The notes beneath the pieces were generated by a model. The model was given only the letters and a program-made list of their open reading frames with translations, searched no databases and was not told where the DNA came from. Shown here piece after piece: positions 26,101 to 38,100 of a stretch of 64,000 nt of DNA. This DNA is from Haemonchus contortus. Taxonomy: Eukaryota > Nematoda > Chromadorea > Rhabditida > Trichostrongylidae. Position 1 is the stretch's first letter. Each line of letters starts with the position of its first letter. The position numbers and the translations under genes were made by a program. Location: the NCBI GenBank assembly GCA_000469685.2, contig LS997566.1, forward strand, positions 37,364,420 to 37,428,419, read 5' to 3'.

Positions 26101-29100
26101 GAAACTTGAACGCATCTGTTCTATCACGCCTCATCACTTTTTTCGCGTGTCCCATAGTTTTCTGGACAAAGTATATTTATTTTTGGAAAGTGGCTTCCAT
26201 TTCAACACACGCCCCGCCCATCGTAGGCGAGGCTTCCTAAGTTTACGCATGCCCAGCACACATAAGGCCCTGCTCATGCCTTTTATTTTTTTGCTCTGGC
26301 ATCCACACCGTCACTGAATAGAGTTATGAACTTATGTGGAAAGAACCACCCACTGCGAGAACACAACGCCCTTCGCCGGTCAGTCGCTTTCATTTATTGA
26401 CCCATTCCTTACATTTGCTCGTTCTTTCCCGGTGTCTGGACTGTTAGACGATTGAATGAGAAAGATTTGCCAATACACCGTCCACTCCTTCATATCCCGC
26501 CCCTTGTGAGCGGAGCTCTGCTGAGCCCAAGTGTGCACGGTTGGTCTTGCCCTATGTTCAACATTCCAAACTTGACCCGACCTCTCCAGGTCCCGTTAGG
26601 TAGTCTATGAATTTCGTGACACGCAGACAGGCAGACAGGCAGACGGGCAGGCAGGCAGGCAGACAGACAGACGACAGAGACAGACAGACAAACGGACGCG
26701 AGCGTTTTATATATATGGTAAGGACTGCGAGCATTGTTATTGGTTAGCACTTCACAATATCATTGCCGTTTTATCGTAGTACACTCTCACGCATTTTCAG
26801 ATTCTAACCCAGCTCGCTATGCAGAAACTCACGGCAGAGGTTGCAGAAGAGAAGAAAATGAAGAACGTATTCAACGATCCAGAATTCATGGCTAGCCTGG
26901 AAAAACGTCAGAAAAAGGCAAGCACTTTAGAATCCTGATGACACCTTTCAGGTATTGTTCCATTCTTGAGCGCACAGACGATAGCCAAATAAACAGTGGA
27001 AGAAAATATTTCATTCCGGCGGTTAACGGAAGAAGAAGGAGGAGGTCACAGAATGGCCAACACTCTTTAATTCGTTCTTACGACTGCCACATTTCACTGA
27101 AGGTTTATCACCGATTACGAGCTTGACAGGGCTACCATAGGCTTATTCTATACTCATAGAAACTGTAATATGAAAGGATTAACAAAACTGAAGACGAAGT
27201 CAATTCCAGTGTCACAATGCAGAGGTAACAGTCTACAATCACCTGCTCAAGCTTCCTGAAGGAAAAATCGACATTCCGAAGGTAGCTTTTGAGTCAAGAT
27301 CAGAAATTTACACAATTTGTAGTGATTGCGTACAGGTATGAGCCGGAAGTCATTTCAGTGCTCATATTTATCCATTCTATGAAGTTGGCTTGCCCCTTTT
27401 TTCAGGTTTATTACATGAAAAAGTTCAGTGAATCTAACCCGCTAAAAGGATACATAATTATGGGATATATGGAAAAATAACACCGGTTCATATCTATGAA
27501 ACACTTACACCGGCCCAAGTGAAGCAGGTATGCGCTATCCTAGGATTGCCTTTTATACTTTGGGATTGGGCAATCCTAGTGTTGCAATCTGGCAACTGAC
27601 AGCTTTATCGTAAAGTTGACCGTTTTGGGGTTGTACGGACCCAGGACAACCTAACTTGAAAGATTTATTTTGGGAAAAAATGGAATTAAATCGTGAACAT
27701 TTTCGTGCGATTATTTTCTACAATTTTCGACGTGGATTAACTCAACTACAGTACACGGATGAACTTACTTCGATTCTTGGCGATAAAGGACCAGTGTTAT
27801 CGATGGTATGGTGAATTCATCCGAGGTCGTAGTTCACTCCGAGACGACTTTCGTGGAGGTCGTCCAAAATCAGTTGCTGCTTCGGATACCCGTCATGTGA
27901 CTCGCCGTGCGACCTATCATGAGATTGGGACAACCTTAGGCATTAGAGAGACCAACATACATTCAATACTGCATGAACATTTGACTGTCAAAAGAATTTG
28001 TTTGAAAAAAACTCTTCACATGACAATGCGCGCTCTCACACCTCGGCTCCAACAACTGCATTTTTGAGCACTCAAAATCGATTTCATGTGTAATCCGCCA
28101 TATAGTCCTGGCCTGGCACAGGATGACTTCTTTTAATACCTGTACGTGAGAAATTAAATGAGAGATCAACTACTTCCGGTTGATGCGTTAAGAATGCATG
28201 TTTTGGAGATACCTCAATCAGAATGGCAAAAGTGCTTCGACAATTGGATCAAACGCATGCAAAAGTGTATAGATCTTAAAAGGACCTATTTTGAAAAACA
28301 ATAAAGCTTTTTTACATGATCAATAATTATTGTTGTTCTCTAATCCCGAAACATAAAAGGCTACCTACGTACCAACGTTTATTGGGTTAGAAATCCACTT
28401 AAACCACAAAAGTCAGAAGTGAACCAAGGTCTTTTCCATCGCCACACTCGCAGAAACATCACAAGATGTGATGTTTGATCTCTCAGGATAAGAAGTCTTT
28501 CCGCTTAGTCTCCATCGTTCCTAAGCGATAAACTATCAATCGCGATTATGCCTACTTTTTTGCACAATTTTCATCGTCAAATTAAGATCCTTCGCAACAA
28601 AGCCGTTATTGAAGCTATGTCGCTAAGTCTCACATCGAAGGAGAGAGAACAACTGACAACATCCCCTTTCAGGGAACTTTTTGCAGAATTCTACTCGAAA
28701 GAGGTGAGTCTGAGTCATTCTACAAATCTTTCGTTTTTTGATAATCGACCTTTCGCTCAGCGCATCGCGTAAATCCGCCCCTACACACCTCATAAGCCCA
28801 CTCCTACATTTCCATATCTGACCGAATGAAAACTATTCAGTCAATGGATACAGCGATGACAATATTCCGGAAGTTTGAAGGTGGCAGATTTGAAGAAAAA
28901 GCTATTCGTTTGGAGAGGATTCTTCCAGACCTGAGTGATCTATCGAGAGCGGATTCACTTTCGGAAGAATGTAGTGAGCTATGTGTTGTGAACTTTCTAA
29001 TCAGCTGTAGATCATTTTCTTAGCAACCTTGAAAAACACTGTAATCAAACGACATATGCTAAGATCGGATCTAACAGATCACACAGCTAACACCGGACTC

Positions 29101-32100
29101 TCCTCCTTCTTGCCTTAAAGTCAATACGCCGTCTGCACTCTCCCAAGTTCAAAATCTCTGGTGCAAGGAAATAGGAGCTACTAATTTTTAGCAAAACACA
29201 CTCACACACCGACACACTTCGTGCTTTGGGTTCATTCCCTCTTAATCCAACTTGAGTGCGTGTTTTCATTAAAAGTATGGTCAGTTTTATCACGCCCCAT
29301 ACACCCTACTATGGTTCCGCGGACTTGATCCAGTTGAGCTACTTCTACCACATGCACTTTTTACAAATGCGGACGACCCTGGTCGAAGTGAGCTATTTTC
29401 GCGTACGCCTCGCTTCCTGTGTGCCCAGTCAGGTCATGCCACCTCCCTCATGCTTTGAATGCCTCAGGACCGAACAGCCACTTTTCACGCACGCCCTGCT
29501 CAGAGTCGAGTTTTGCCATTTACCAGTGTTCCCATCCTGCCGATCCCGCACAGCTAATTTTGAACGCTCTAGTAGCACGGAAACAGTGGTTACGAATATT
29601 CGCCCAAACCCCACCCATTGTGGGCGGAGTCTGCCCTAGCCACCCACCATAAGTGTTCCCATCCTGCCTCATGTTCTCCTACCAACTTTTACGCTTTCGG
29701 AACACGGGGACAGGAGTTGTGAGTTCCCGCTCAAACATTTATTTCGTACAAACCCCGCCCCCCGTGAGCGGGGTCCGGTCCTGCCACCCACCAAAAGTGT
29801 TCCAACGCTGTCGCCCGCATTCCTACACAACTTGAACGCTTTTGATCCGCCGGGACAGGAATTATGAATTTCCGGTCAGACACAAACATACATACACACA
29901 AACACACCAACAGACACATTTAGCCAATTATAAAGTAGGATATTATGAAGTGTTCACTTTATAAATGGGTGTCCAGCTTCAAATGGTGGCCAAAACTGCA
30001 GTAGCTCAAGTACAAGGTTTTCTCTAGTCATTTATCATTTCGATGATCATCGATTTCCTTGAGCGAGCGCCATAAGATGTTCATTCGTCCTTATCACGAG
30101 CCAGAGTGGTTCAGCAAATCGTTCTCGTCCGAAGGACACGAGCGATGGTATTTCTTTTTTCAGAACCTTCATGAAGAATTCTGATTATCTCGCTGGGGGC
30201 CGTTCTGGGATCCTTCGAGAGATCTTCTCGTTATCGCTTTGGCCCAACGTTCACCATCATATCGCATGAAGTGTCCGAACCAACCTCTCCCTCAAGTTTT
30301 CGGAGTAAGCAAAGGTCTCCCAGATCCTCGTCCGTTGACTTTGCATGCAACTCCAGCTACACTTGCGTTTTTTCAAACAGTTCGAGTATTGCAAATCCAT
30401 AGCAAATTTAGTGACTCTAAATACATGCTCATACCACCTTCGTAAGGTCGAAGTCTCTGAAAGTATGTCGAAGTGTGAAGGACTACATCGCCAGATAGTT
30501 TAGCACATGGTCGGAAGTTCTATCCCTTCTTCTCTATTGCCTCAATGTCTTCAAATGCTCCCCATGCTGCGCGTTTCCTTTTACGCATCTCTGGGACTAA
30601 TACTTCTCATGTTGACACTTAGACTTAGATACGCGTGGCTAGAGAATCTAGGATATTCGTTTCGTTTAGCGTGAAGAGGAGATTAGGGCTAAACCAGTCT
30701 TAAGCCGACTTTTCCAAAAGCGCCGTCGAATTCAGTCAGCACTCGTTCCGCTTGCTTCACGTTCGGGGTTATGAGCACGATGTCGCCTACAAAACGGAAA
30801 TGAAACGAGTTGCTGGCGTCAACTTTTATCCCACTGTCTCCCCATTTCGAATTACGCATGATGTCGAGAATGCAGCGAAAAATTTGGATTTGGATTCCGC
30901 ACTCCACTCTTCACGTGGACGATGACTTCTTTATGAAGTGCCGAGATCGTGGTCGTGAGATTGGAATTATTAGGTTGTTCGGAAAGGAATGCGCGCTTAT
31001 TTTGTCCACTCATTTCTCCCCTACTATAAAAGATTTTTCAGAACAGTTTTGTCTATTCGGAAGAGCTTTTTATTGCGCATCTTTTGATATATTTTTGTCT
31101 ATGTTTACTTCGTTTTTTCTAAGAAAAAAAAAGTTTAAAAGGTGCTTGACCAAAAATGCCTTTTGCGGGCTCGCATGTGGTACAGCTCAAGAAAGGAAAA
31201 TCGGCTGCTGAATCTCATAGTGCCACATCTGAAGTATACGGCGAAAAAGCCCTGTCAGAAAGCCAGTGTCCACGATGGCATCGGCGTTTCAAAAACGGTA
31301 ATGAAAGCTTGGAGGGCGAAGATCACGGAAGTCGGCCTCAATTCGTCGATAACCAACTGTTGAAGACCGTCATTAAATTGGGTCCACACCAAACCACCCG
31401 AAAACTGGCAACACATGTTGGCCACAGAAAGCCTACCATTCATGAGCATTTGCTGGCAATTTGCATGACGAACAGGTGCGGAAAATGGGTACCGCACCAG
31501 CTGAGCGACGCAAACCAGGCAACACGAGTGGCGATGGCCGAAATTCTTCTTCATCGCTCCAAGAACAGCGGTTTTTTCAACTCTATTATGACATCAGACA
31601 GGAAACGGATGTGCCTCGACTACGCAACACGAAAAAGACAGCAGTTAGACGCCGGTGACACTCCAAAACCGACTCCGAAACCGGATATACACGGTAGAAA
31701 GGTGATGCTCTGTGTTTGGTTGAATAGCAAAGGTTGAGTGTAGTTTGAAGTCCTGAATTCGGGTCAAACGGTTACGGCGGACATATACGAAGATCAGCTG
31801 GACCGCGTGGATCAAGCACTGCTTCATCAAGGTGTCGAAACGAGGTCGACAAAATTCCTCTTCGGCAACGCTCGTCAACATGTTGCGAAAACCACCTTGG
31901 AAAAAAATTGAGGAATAGGGGTTGGAAATTCCTGCCTCATCTGCCTAACAGCCCAGACCTGACACCATCCGATGACCATCTGTTCCGGTCAACGCATCAC
32001 TCCTTGGCCGAGAGAAAATTCAAAAACCGCGAAAAAGTCCAACTCGGGGTGTCCAACTACTTTGAGTTGCAGCCGGCCGAGTTCTTCAGAAGATGAATCC

Positions 32101-35100
32101 ATTCTTTGCCTAAACGTAGACAACAAGTCATCGATAGTAATGGAAAATATCTTTTGAATTGATCTTGTTTAGTTTCGTTTTTATAATAAAAAATTTTTTG
32201 AACTCAAACGCGCATTCCTTTCCGAACAACCTAATATTTCCACGGAACATGCTTGGTTATCGAGTAGGAGCACCCTTCCTGCCCAGACTTACAGTAGCGC
32301 TGAGAGTCTTATGAATAATGGTTATTACTTCAAGTACTAGTACCTGAATATTTAATGAAATTTTTTTGCAGCATATACTGTGATTTTGGAAACGGTCCTA
32401 TGGATTTTACAGAAATGCATAGATACAGTAGCGCTCGAAAGTCTCCGGTGGAATGCTTTGGCGGTCTTTCTTTCAAAACTTTTTTGTTAGTCGACCAAAT
32501 CGCGCAAAATTTGGATATGTTTAACTAGAGCATATTTCACCCTACCCACTATTATTTGACTGCAAAGCTGCAATATCCACAGATAGAGCAAGGTGTTTGT
32601 TGTGGTAGCAAATTTTGCTAAAAGTAAAGTGGTTGACGCCTGCAATTATTCGCACATTATGTGCATTTTTCTCATCTATTGTGTACGGCGTTACCGCTCG
32701 TACGCTTTAGACATGACAAAAAGGAAAGAGAATCTAGAAAGATCATCATCTGTATTTTCTGGCGATTTTATTTTCATGCCCTTTGGAATACCTGGACATG
32801 ATCAGATGGCAGGTTAATAGTGATGAATATTCACAATACACCCACGCTCCAAAAATAAAAATTTCGCATTATTAAATCCAGTAGAAAGGGAGTTACGATT
32901 GAAAAGTACGGCAGAAGAGCCATTTCACCGAAGACTTTTCAGCGCTACTGTAGATTACCTCTCCTATCTTTTAAGCGCTACTGTAGATTACCTCTCCTAT
33001 CTTTTCAGCGCTACTGTAGATTAGCTCTCCTAACTCGAAGGTATCAGAGCCCTTCTCCAAATAAATGGTAGGATATGTCAGCATTCCGTGCTCTCGAGAT
33101 AGTTCAATTATTAGGTTGATGCATAATTATTGCGGATTTTTTCGCGGCTTTTTTTCTCTCAATAGAATTTGAATATTGAGTTCGGGTTTTTTCTAGAAAT
33201 GATCTACTTGATTTCCTCTACAAGAATATACTCAAAAAACCATCCGCATATTCGCGAAATTAGGCTTAATTACTTCGAGAAAGATTGGAAGGTGGCACAG
33301 TCATTCCGCTATCTCAGTAACTTTTCGGCGATCGTTCATTAGGTGATCCAGTGAAAGTGCACATGACTTCCTGGCGATCAAAACACGATTATTTAGATGT
33401 TTTCTATTTCCCCTGTATTTTACCTGCCTCTAAATATTAGGTCGAAGCATAATTATTGCGGATTTATTGCGGATTTTTTCCAGCAAATTTTACTTAAAGA
33501 AACTATAGAAATACTAAGCAAAGACATATTCAAATAATTACTTCGGAACTTATTCACCACCTACTTCAAGCACTGCTTCCCATTGATTAGTTACTCGGAT
33601 CCCAAAAGCGAAGAAGTTTTGATCCTTACGGGCGATCCACGCCTTGACACCGGCCATCAAGTCATCCAAATCGAACTTCTACGTCTAACTTCTACTCTCC
33701 AGCCATTTTTTTCGATGAACGGTTGACGAGATAATCCATAAAAGTTCCTGCTGGTGAATATGGCAGATTTAGGGGCAGATCCCATTTTTTGGTTGGCTCT
33801 GGCTGATTGTTCGATCGTCGAGAAGTTGCTGAGATCGCGGAATGACTGTGCCACCTCCCAATCTTTCTCAAGGTAGTTAAGCCTAATTTCGCGAATATGC
33901 GGAGGGTTTCTTGAGAATATTCTTGTAGAGGAAATCAAGTAGATCATTTCTAGAAAAAACCCGAACTCAATATTAAAATTCTATTGAGAGAAAAAAGGCC
34001 GCGAAAAAATCCGCAATAATTATGCATCAACCTAATAGTTTTGTGGAAGTGTGAACGTAATCGAGTACAATACTCTTTCTAAACCCTGCTTGCATTCCGA
34101 CAAGCACCGCGCTATAGTTACAGTAATGAAAATGTTTGCTCAATTTGCTTAAAGGTTTTCCATAGGATGTGATCAATTCTATCGGGAATGGGTGTAGTGC
34201 AGCTTCTATCGACGTGTGATTCGTCCAAGTTTAGATGTCCTAGATGACCTTCTCCGCTGCCCTTCGCCAGCAGTAACTGTCCCTTCATGACAAATGGAAT
34301 TTGGTTCTATTATTGGCAAAGCCCAACGGGTGGTTATGATGAGGTCTATTTTATTATGCTACTGTCCACCGGGCGGCCCTCGAGTTCATCGCAGGTAGGA
34401 AGGCTTCCGGTACTGATAATTACCATGTAAGTGGGTACTAAACGTTATGGAGTCGAGCAGTCTTACACTCTGCTACTCCCACTCCGTCTCGTCTTTCTGT
34501 AAAGCCCTTCATCTTAGGCCAATCATAGCGTTGGAATCAACGACGATGGAGGATGACTTGGAAGAAAATGTGATAAATAATGTAATGTTGATAAACATCT
34601 TCTCAATCGCAAACTTGCGCTTCGAGTTGTCGGTGTTTGTTCGCTATGTTCATGGACAAGAGCGTGTTAAAGAGGACACCTACACTCTGCTGTCACATGT
34701 TCCAGGGAAAAATTCTTTTCTACTTTAAATAACGGCGTGGAGAGGACTGCGCCTTCCATCTCAATCAGTCCGGTGACATAGTACTTGATCTATCTGGCTC
34801 GCATCTTCGTTACATGCTTCCGATACGAGCTTCGTGCATCGCAGGCGAGTTTGCCGTCTGAGTTGCTATCGCAGCAGCTTCTACCTAGCTGCCCTAACGC
34901 TGCCGCATCGGGAGCTCCCCCAGGCTCAGGAGAGTGAAGCCCAATCATCTCCCTGTGTACCCACGAGTAGCTTGCCAGGCTTGATGGGAGGAATGGGTAG
35001 AGTCCGGGGTGCCAGCGAGATAATCCTAGTGCGGACAGAGGGCTTACTTGTTACAGGCAGCACCGAGTCTCGCTTCGGATTACTTGCCGTTCACACGGAT

Positions 35101-38100
35101 GTAAGCTTAATGCGAAATGGATGCTCAGGATGGTAATCACACTAACAGACTCTCCATACACGCACGCATGAATAGACCAGCAAGCAGACAGCCGGTATAT
35201 CGACCTACCACAGCAGAAACAAAGAGTCATCGATCGAATCTAACTGCGTCTCCGGGCAAGTACCGGTGACTTTTGGCCCCCGATGTATTCGCTACCCACA
35301 CTACTTTCGTCAGCCCTACGATCCGTCGATGGCTGAGTACCCTCAGTAAGGTGATTCGTGGCTCTCGCGCAATAATGTGAACATGTTTTTACGCGCACTG
35401 CAGCAATATGTTGAAAGTGACTGAAAGTTGTCCAACACATGCTTGAAAATGATATTCACAAAACGCGAGATTCAGTGAAAACGCTCTAATCTCCTCATCC
35501 TTCTCGCACATCAACCGTCCACGAAGTACGACGGGCTACCATAAAATCAATTTTCACATTCAGTACTCTTCTGTGCCTTCTGCCCTCAATAAGATACCAG
35601 ATACCTGTGAACAATTTCGCAAGTTTTCAAATCCTACTTATTTCTTTTATTCCTTGACAATACTTTTCCTTTTGCCACTTTCTCAAAAAAAAGTATCTTC
35701 ATAGCACATGTAATGCAAACTTTTGAAGGGATGGATCGAGTTTTGTGCCACGGTGATTTATGGTCTATGAATACACTCTGGAGGAAAGAAGGGAAGGAGC
35801 TCACTCTGGCTGCTCTGATAGATTATCAGGTTGATTCGAATTCAATAAGTTTTCTGCAAGAAATGGATGAAACAGATGTACAACCCGTCGATGAAACTGA
35901 GCAGGACATGAGGAAATTTTCTGAAGGTTATGTGCTTATACAGCTGAGTGCATTGGTCTGCAAATTTCAAATAAGAGGCTAGATCGATCTTATAGAGCTT
36001 TGTAGAGCTCACTTGGATCTGAGATGGGGTCACTAAAATCGGCATTGTAAATGGGGGCCCAATTACAATGCACAGCAATACCTTATAAAGAAGTACCGGC
36101 AATGACTGAGGGACATGAGTTTTGAACTTCCAACTGTCAAAATTCTGCTGTTGAGGACGGTGAAAATTACCTCTGTCAATTATTCATTTCAGACAGCCCA
36201 CTTTGGATGTGCTGCAACAGATCTCGTGCGTTTATTCGCTACATGCCTGAGCGGTAAAGACCGACGAGCACATTGGGAGGAGCTCTTGCGAGTTTTCTAC
36301 GGATATCTTCTAGAAGAGTTTGGCGGTAGAAAAGTACCATATACACTCAAACAGGTACTGAAAATTCAGGGTTGAGGTGAGGTAAATGAGTTACGGAATC
36401 CAAAGATCAGGTTGGTGGTAATAAATGGGTCCTGAATAGGAAGAATATGAGAAAAGGGTGAGAAATAAAACAAATGGTGTTAACTAACTGTGAGCGGAGC
36501 ACTCTGACAATTGGTAGCAAATAAAGATACATCTCATGATAATTTCGGGTTGCCCGGATAATGACGAATATGGCAGAGAAAATGGACACGAACGAAGTCC
36601 GAGAATTGGCGTTTCTAAAGAAATAAGAAGATTTAGAAAAGTTGTTGAAAACGGAGCTGGACAAGAATAAGGCTAAAAAATGACGTAGAAGAGGTATTTA
36701 AACGAGTTATACAATGTTATTGCGAACAGCTGACCACAGTAGGCAAAAATATCTTTTGAAATTCATGCATTCTTCGACATTCTTTCAACACATTCAATAC
36801 TTGAGTTAACAATGGAAATACATAACTCACATCATTCATCCTCGCTAGATCGAAAACTAGAAGGATGAAGCAGCAGCAAAAAGAATAACAGAATAAGAGT
36901 AATACATCCTCTCACCACTCAGAGATCCGCTGGTTGTATGCTGAACGTGTGGGTTCTAGTGCGAATAGCGCAACTTGTATCACTTCGACACTCTTCTGAC
37001 ACATCATCGGTCAATGGACGTGGACGTCGACGAATCCGGTAGTGAGGCTCATATACCCTATCTGTTAGGTTTTTCGGAGGGACAGCGTCCTTTGTGTTGC
37101 CCTCGGTGGTCGCCGGGTAATTCTAAGAGGAAACCGTAGGAACTATTTTATATGTGTTTGGAATCAAGTGTCTGGAGAGATTTCGCCACCCCAACTTTTT
37201 CGTGAACTAAGCCTTTGAGTTCGTGCTTGATCCAACCCGTCTTGAAGGCCAAAAGGAGTCTCAAAGAAATTGCGAGAAGCGGCTAGGTTTACAGTGCGCT
37301 GAGCATGCCTGAACTGTGAGCTTCTTTGGAAGACGCTTACACGAAAACTCTTAGTGATGTTCAAAAATATTGCAAAATCGAGAGAAGTAAATAGGCACTA
37401 TCGTGGAAAATTGGCCAAAATTTGCTTCAGAACGTTCTGCAATCCAGAGAAGGATAGATAGAGACTATCAAAGGAAGAGTTGCAAAACCTCGGTGGTGGG
37501 CGGAGTGTGCGCAGACGTGGGCGGAGCTGAGCTCAAAAACTTACGACATTGTTCAGGGGCATTTTTTTTTTTGCTGTCATGCACTCGACAGCTGAAGGGC
37601 TCAAATGGTCTTAGATAAGCAACTCTGATGGGTCAGCGAGAAATGTCAAATGTGCTGAAGTGGTCTTTCTGCTCTTATCCATCTCACAAGAAGGCAACGA
37701 TGGAATAAGAATGTGATCAATGAGTTCAAAAAAGCGGCGGGAATTCATGATAACGGAAGCGTTAGGCCTTCTGGACGTTGCACTACATAAACAAACGGGA
37801 AACTCGTCCCAATAAATTCCTGCAATTACCTTCGAATATATATGATGATGACGAATGATCTCCCAGTATCCTGGTCACTGATTACTTCCTACAACATGAA
37901 ACCTGTTATTCACTTATTTCTGTTGTTTTCAGCTCAAAGAGTCATATCGACGATTCTTTCCGCTTGGTGGCTATATGACAGTACCAATGATAGGACCACT
38001 TTTTGAGGCTCTCTTCAAGAATCCAGACGAGCAACTGAGGCGAAAGGTAAACATCTCTACTAAGGCTCATGTATGTTTTAAAGAATGTAAATGTTTTTTT

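Larger units (their letters stand above)
25956..26996 (+). other. palindrome spacer (unique sequence, holds gene A exon 3)
   Basis: 1,041 bases with no partner in either arm. It contains repeat-family sequence (26020-26480), a CAGA/GGCA simple repeat (26620-26705) and kinase exon 3 (26801-26917). On this evidence it is the native middle of gene A intron 2 plus exon 3 and the start of intron 3. Confidence 0.88.
28971..35728 (+). other. gene A intron 7 (6.7 kb, transposon-filled)
   Basis: Holds, in order, the GC-rich repeat block (29235-29915), the RTE relic (30125-30907), mariner A (30970-32234), the MITE (32424-32952), the 33-base tandem repeat (32935-33033) and mariner D pieces (33111-34035). 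The part from 34036 to 35728 has open frames at 34447-34728 and 34834-35136 without recognisable domains. Large size makes correct splicing uncertain. Confidence 0.6.

Noticed and set aside
34834..35136. 100-codon frame in intron 7 as a real gene
   Set aside because: The left-arm mirror frame is broken into a shorter frame, and no domain or splice context supports it.
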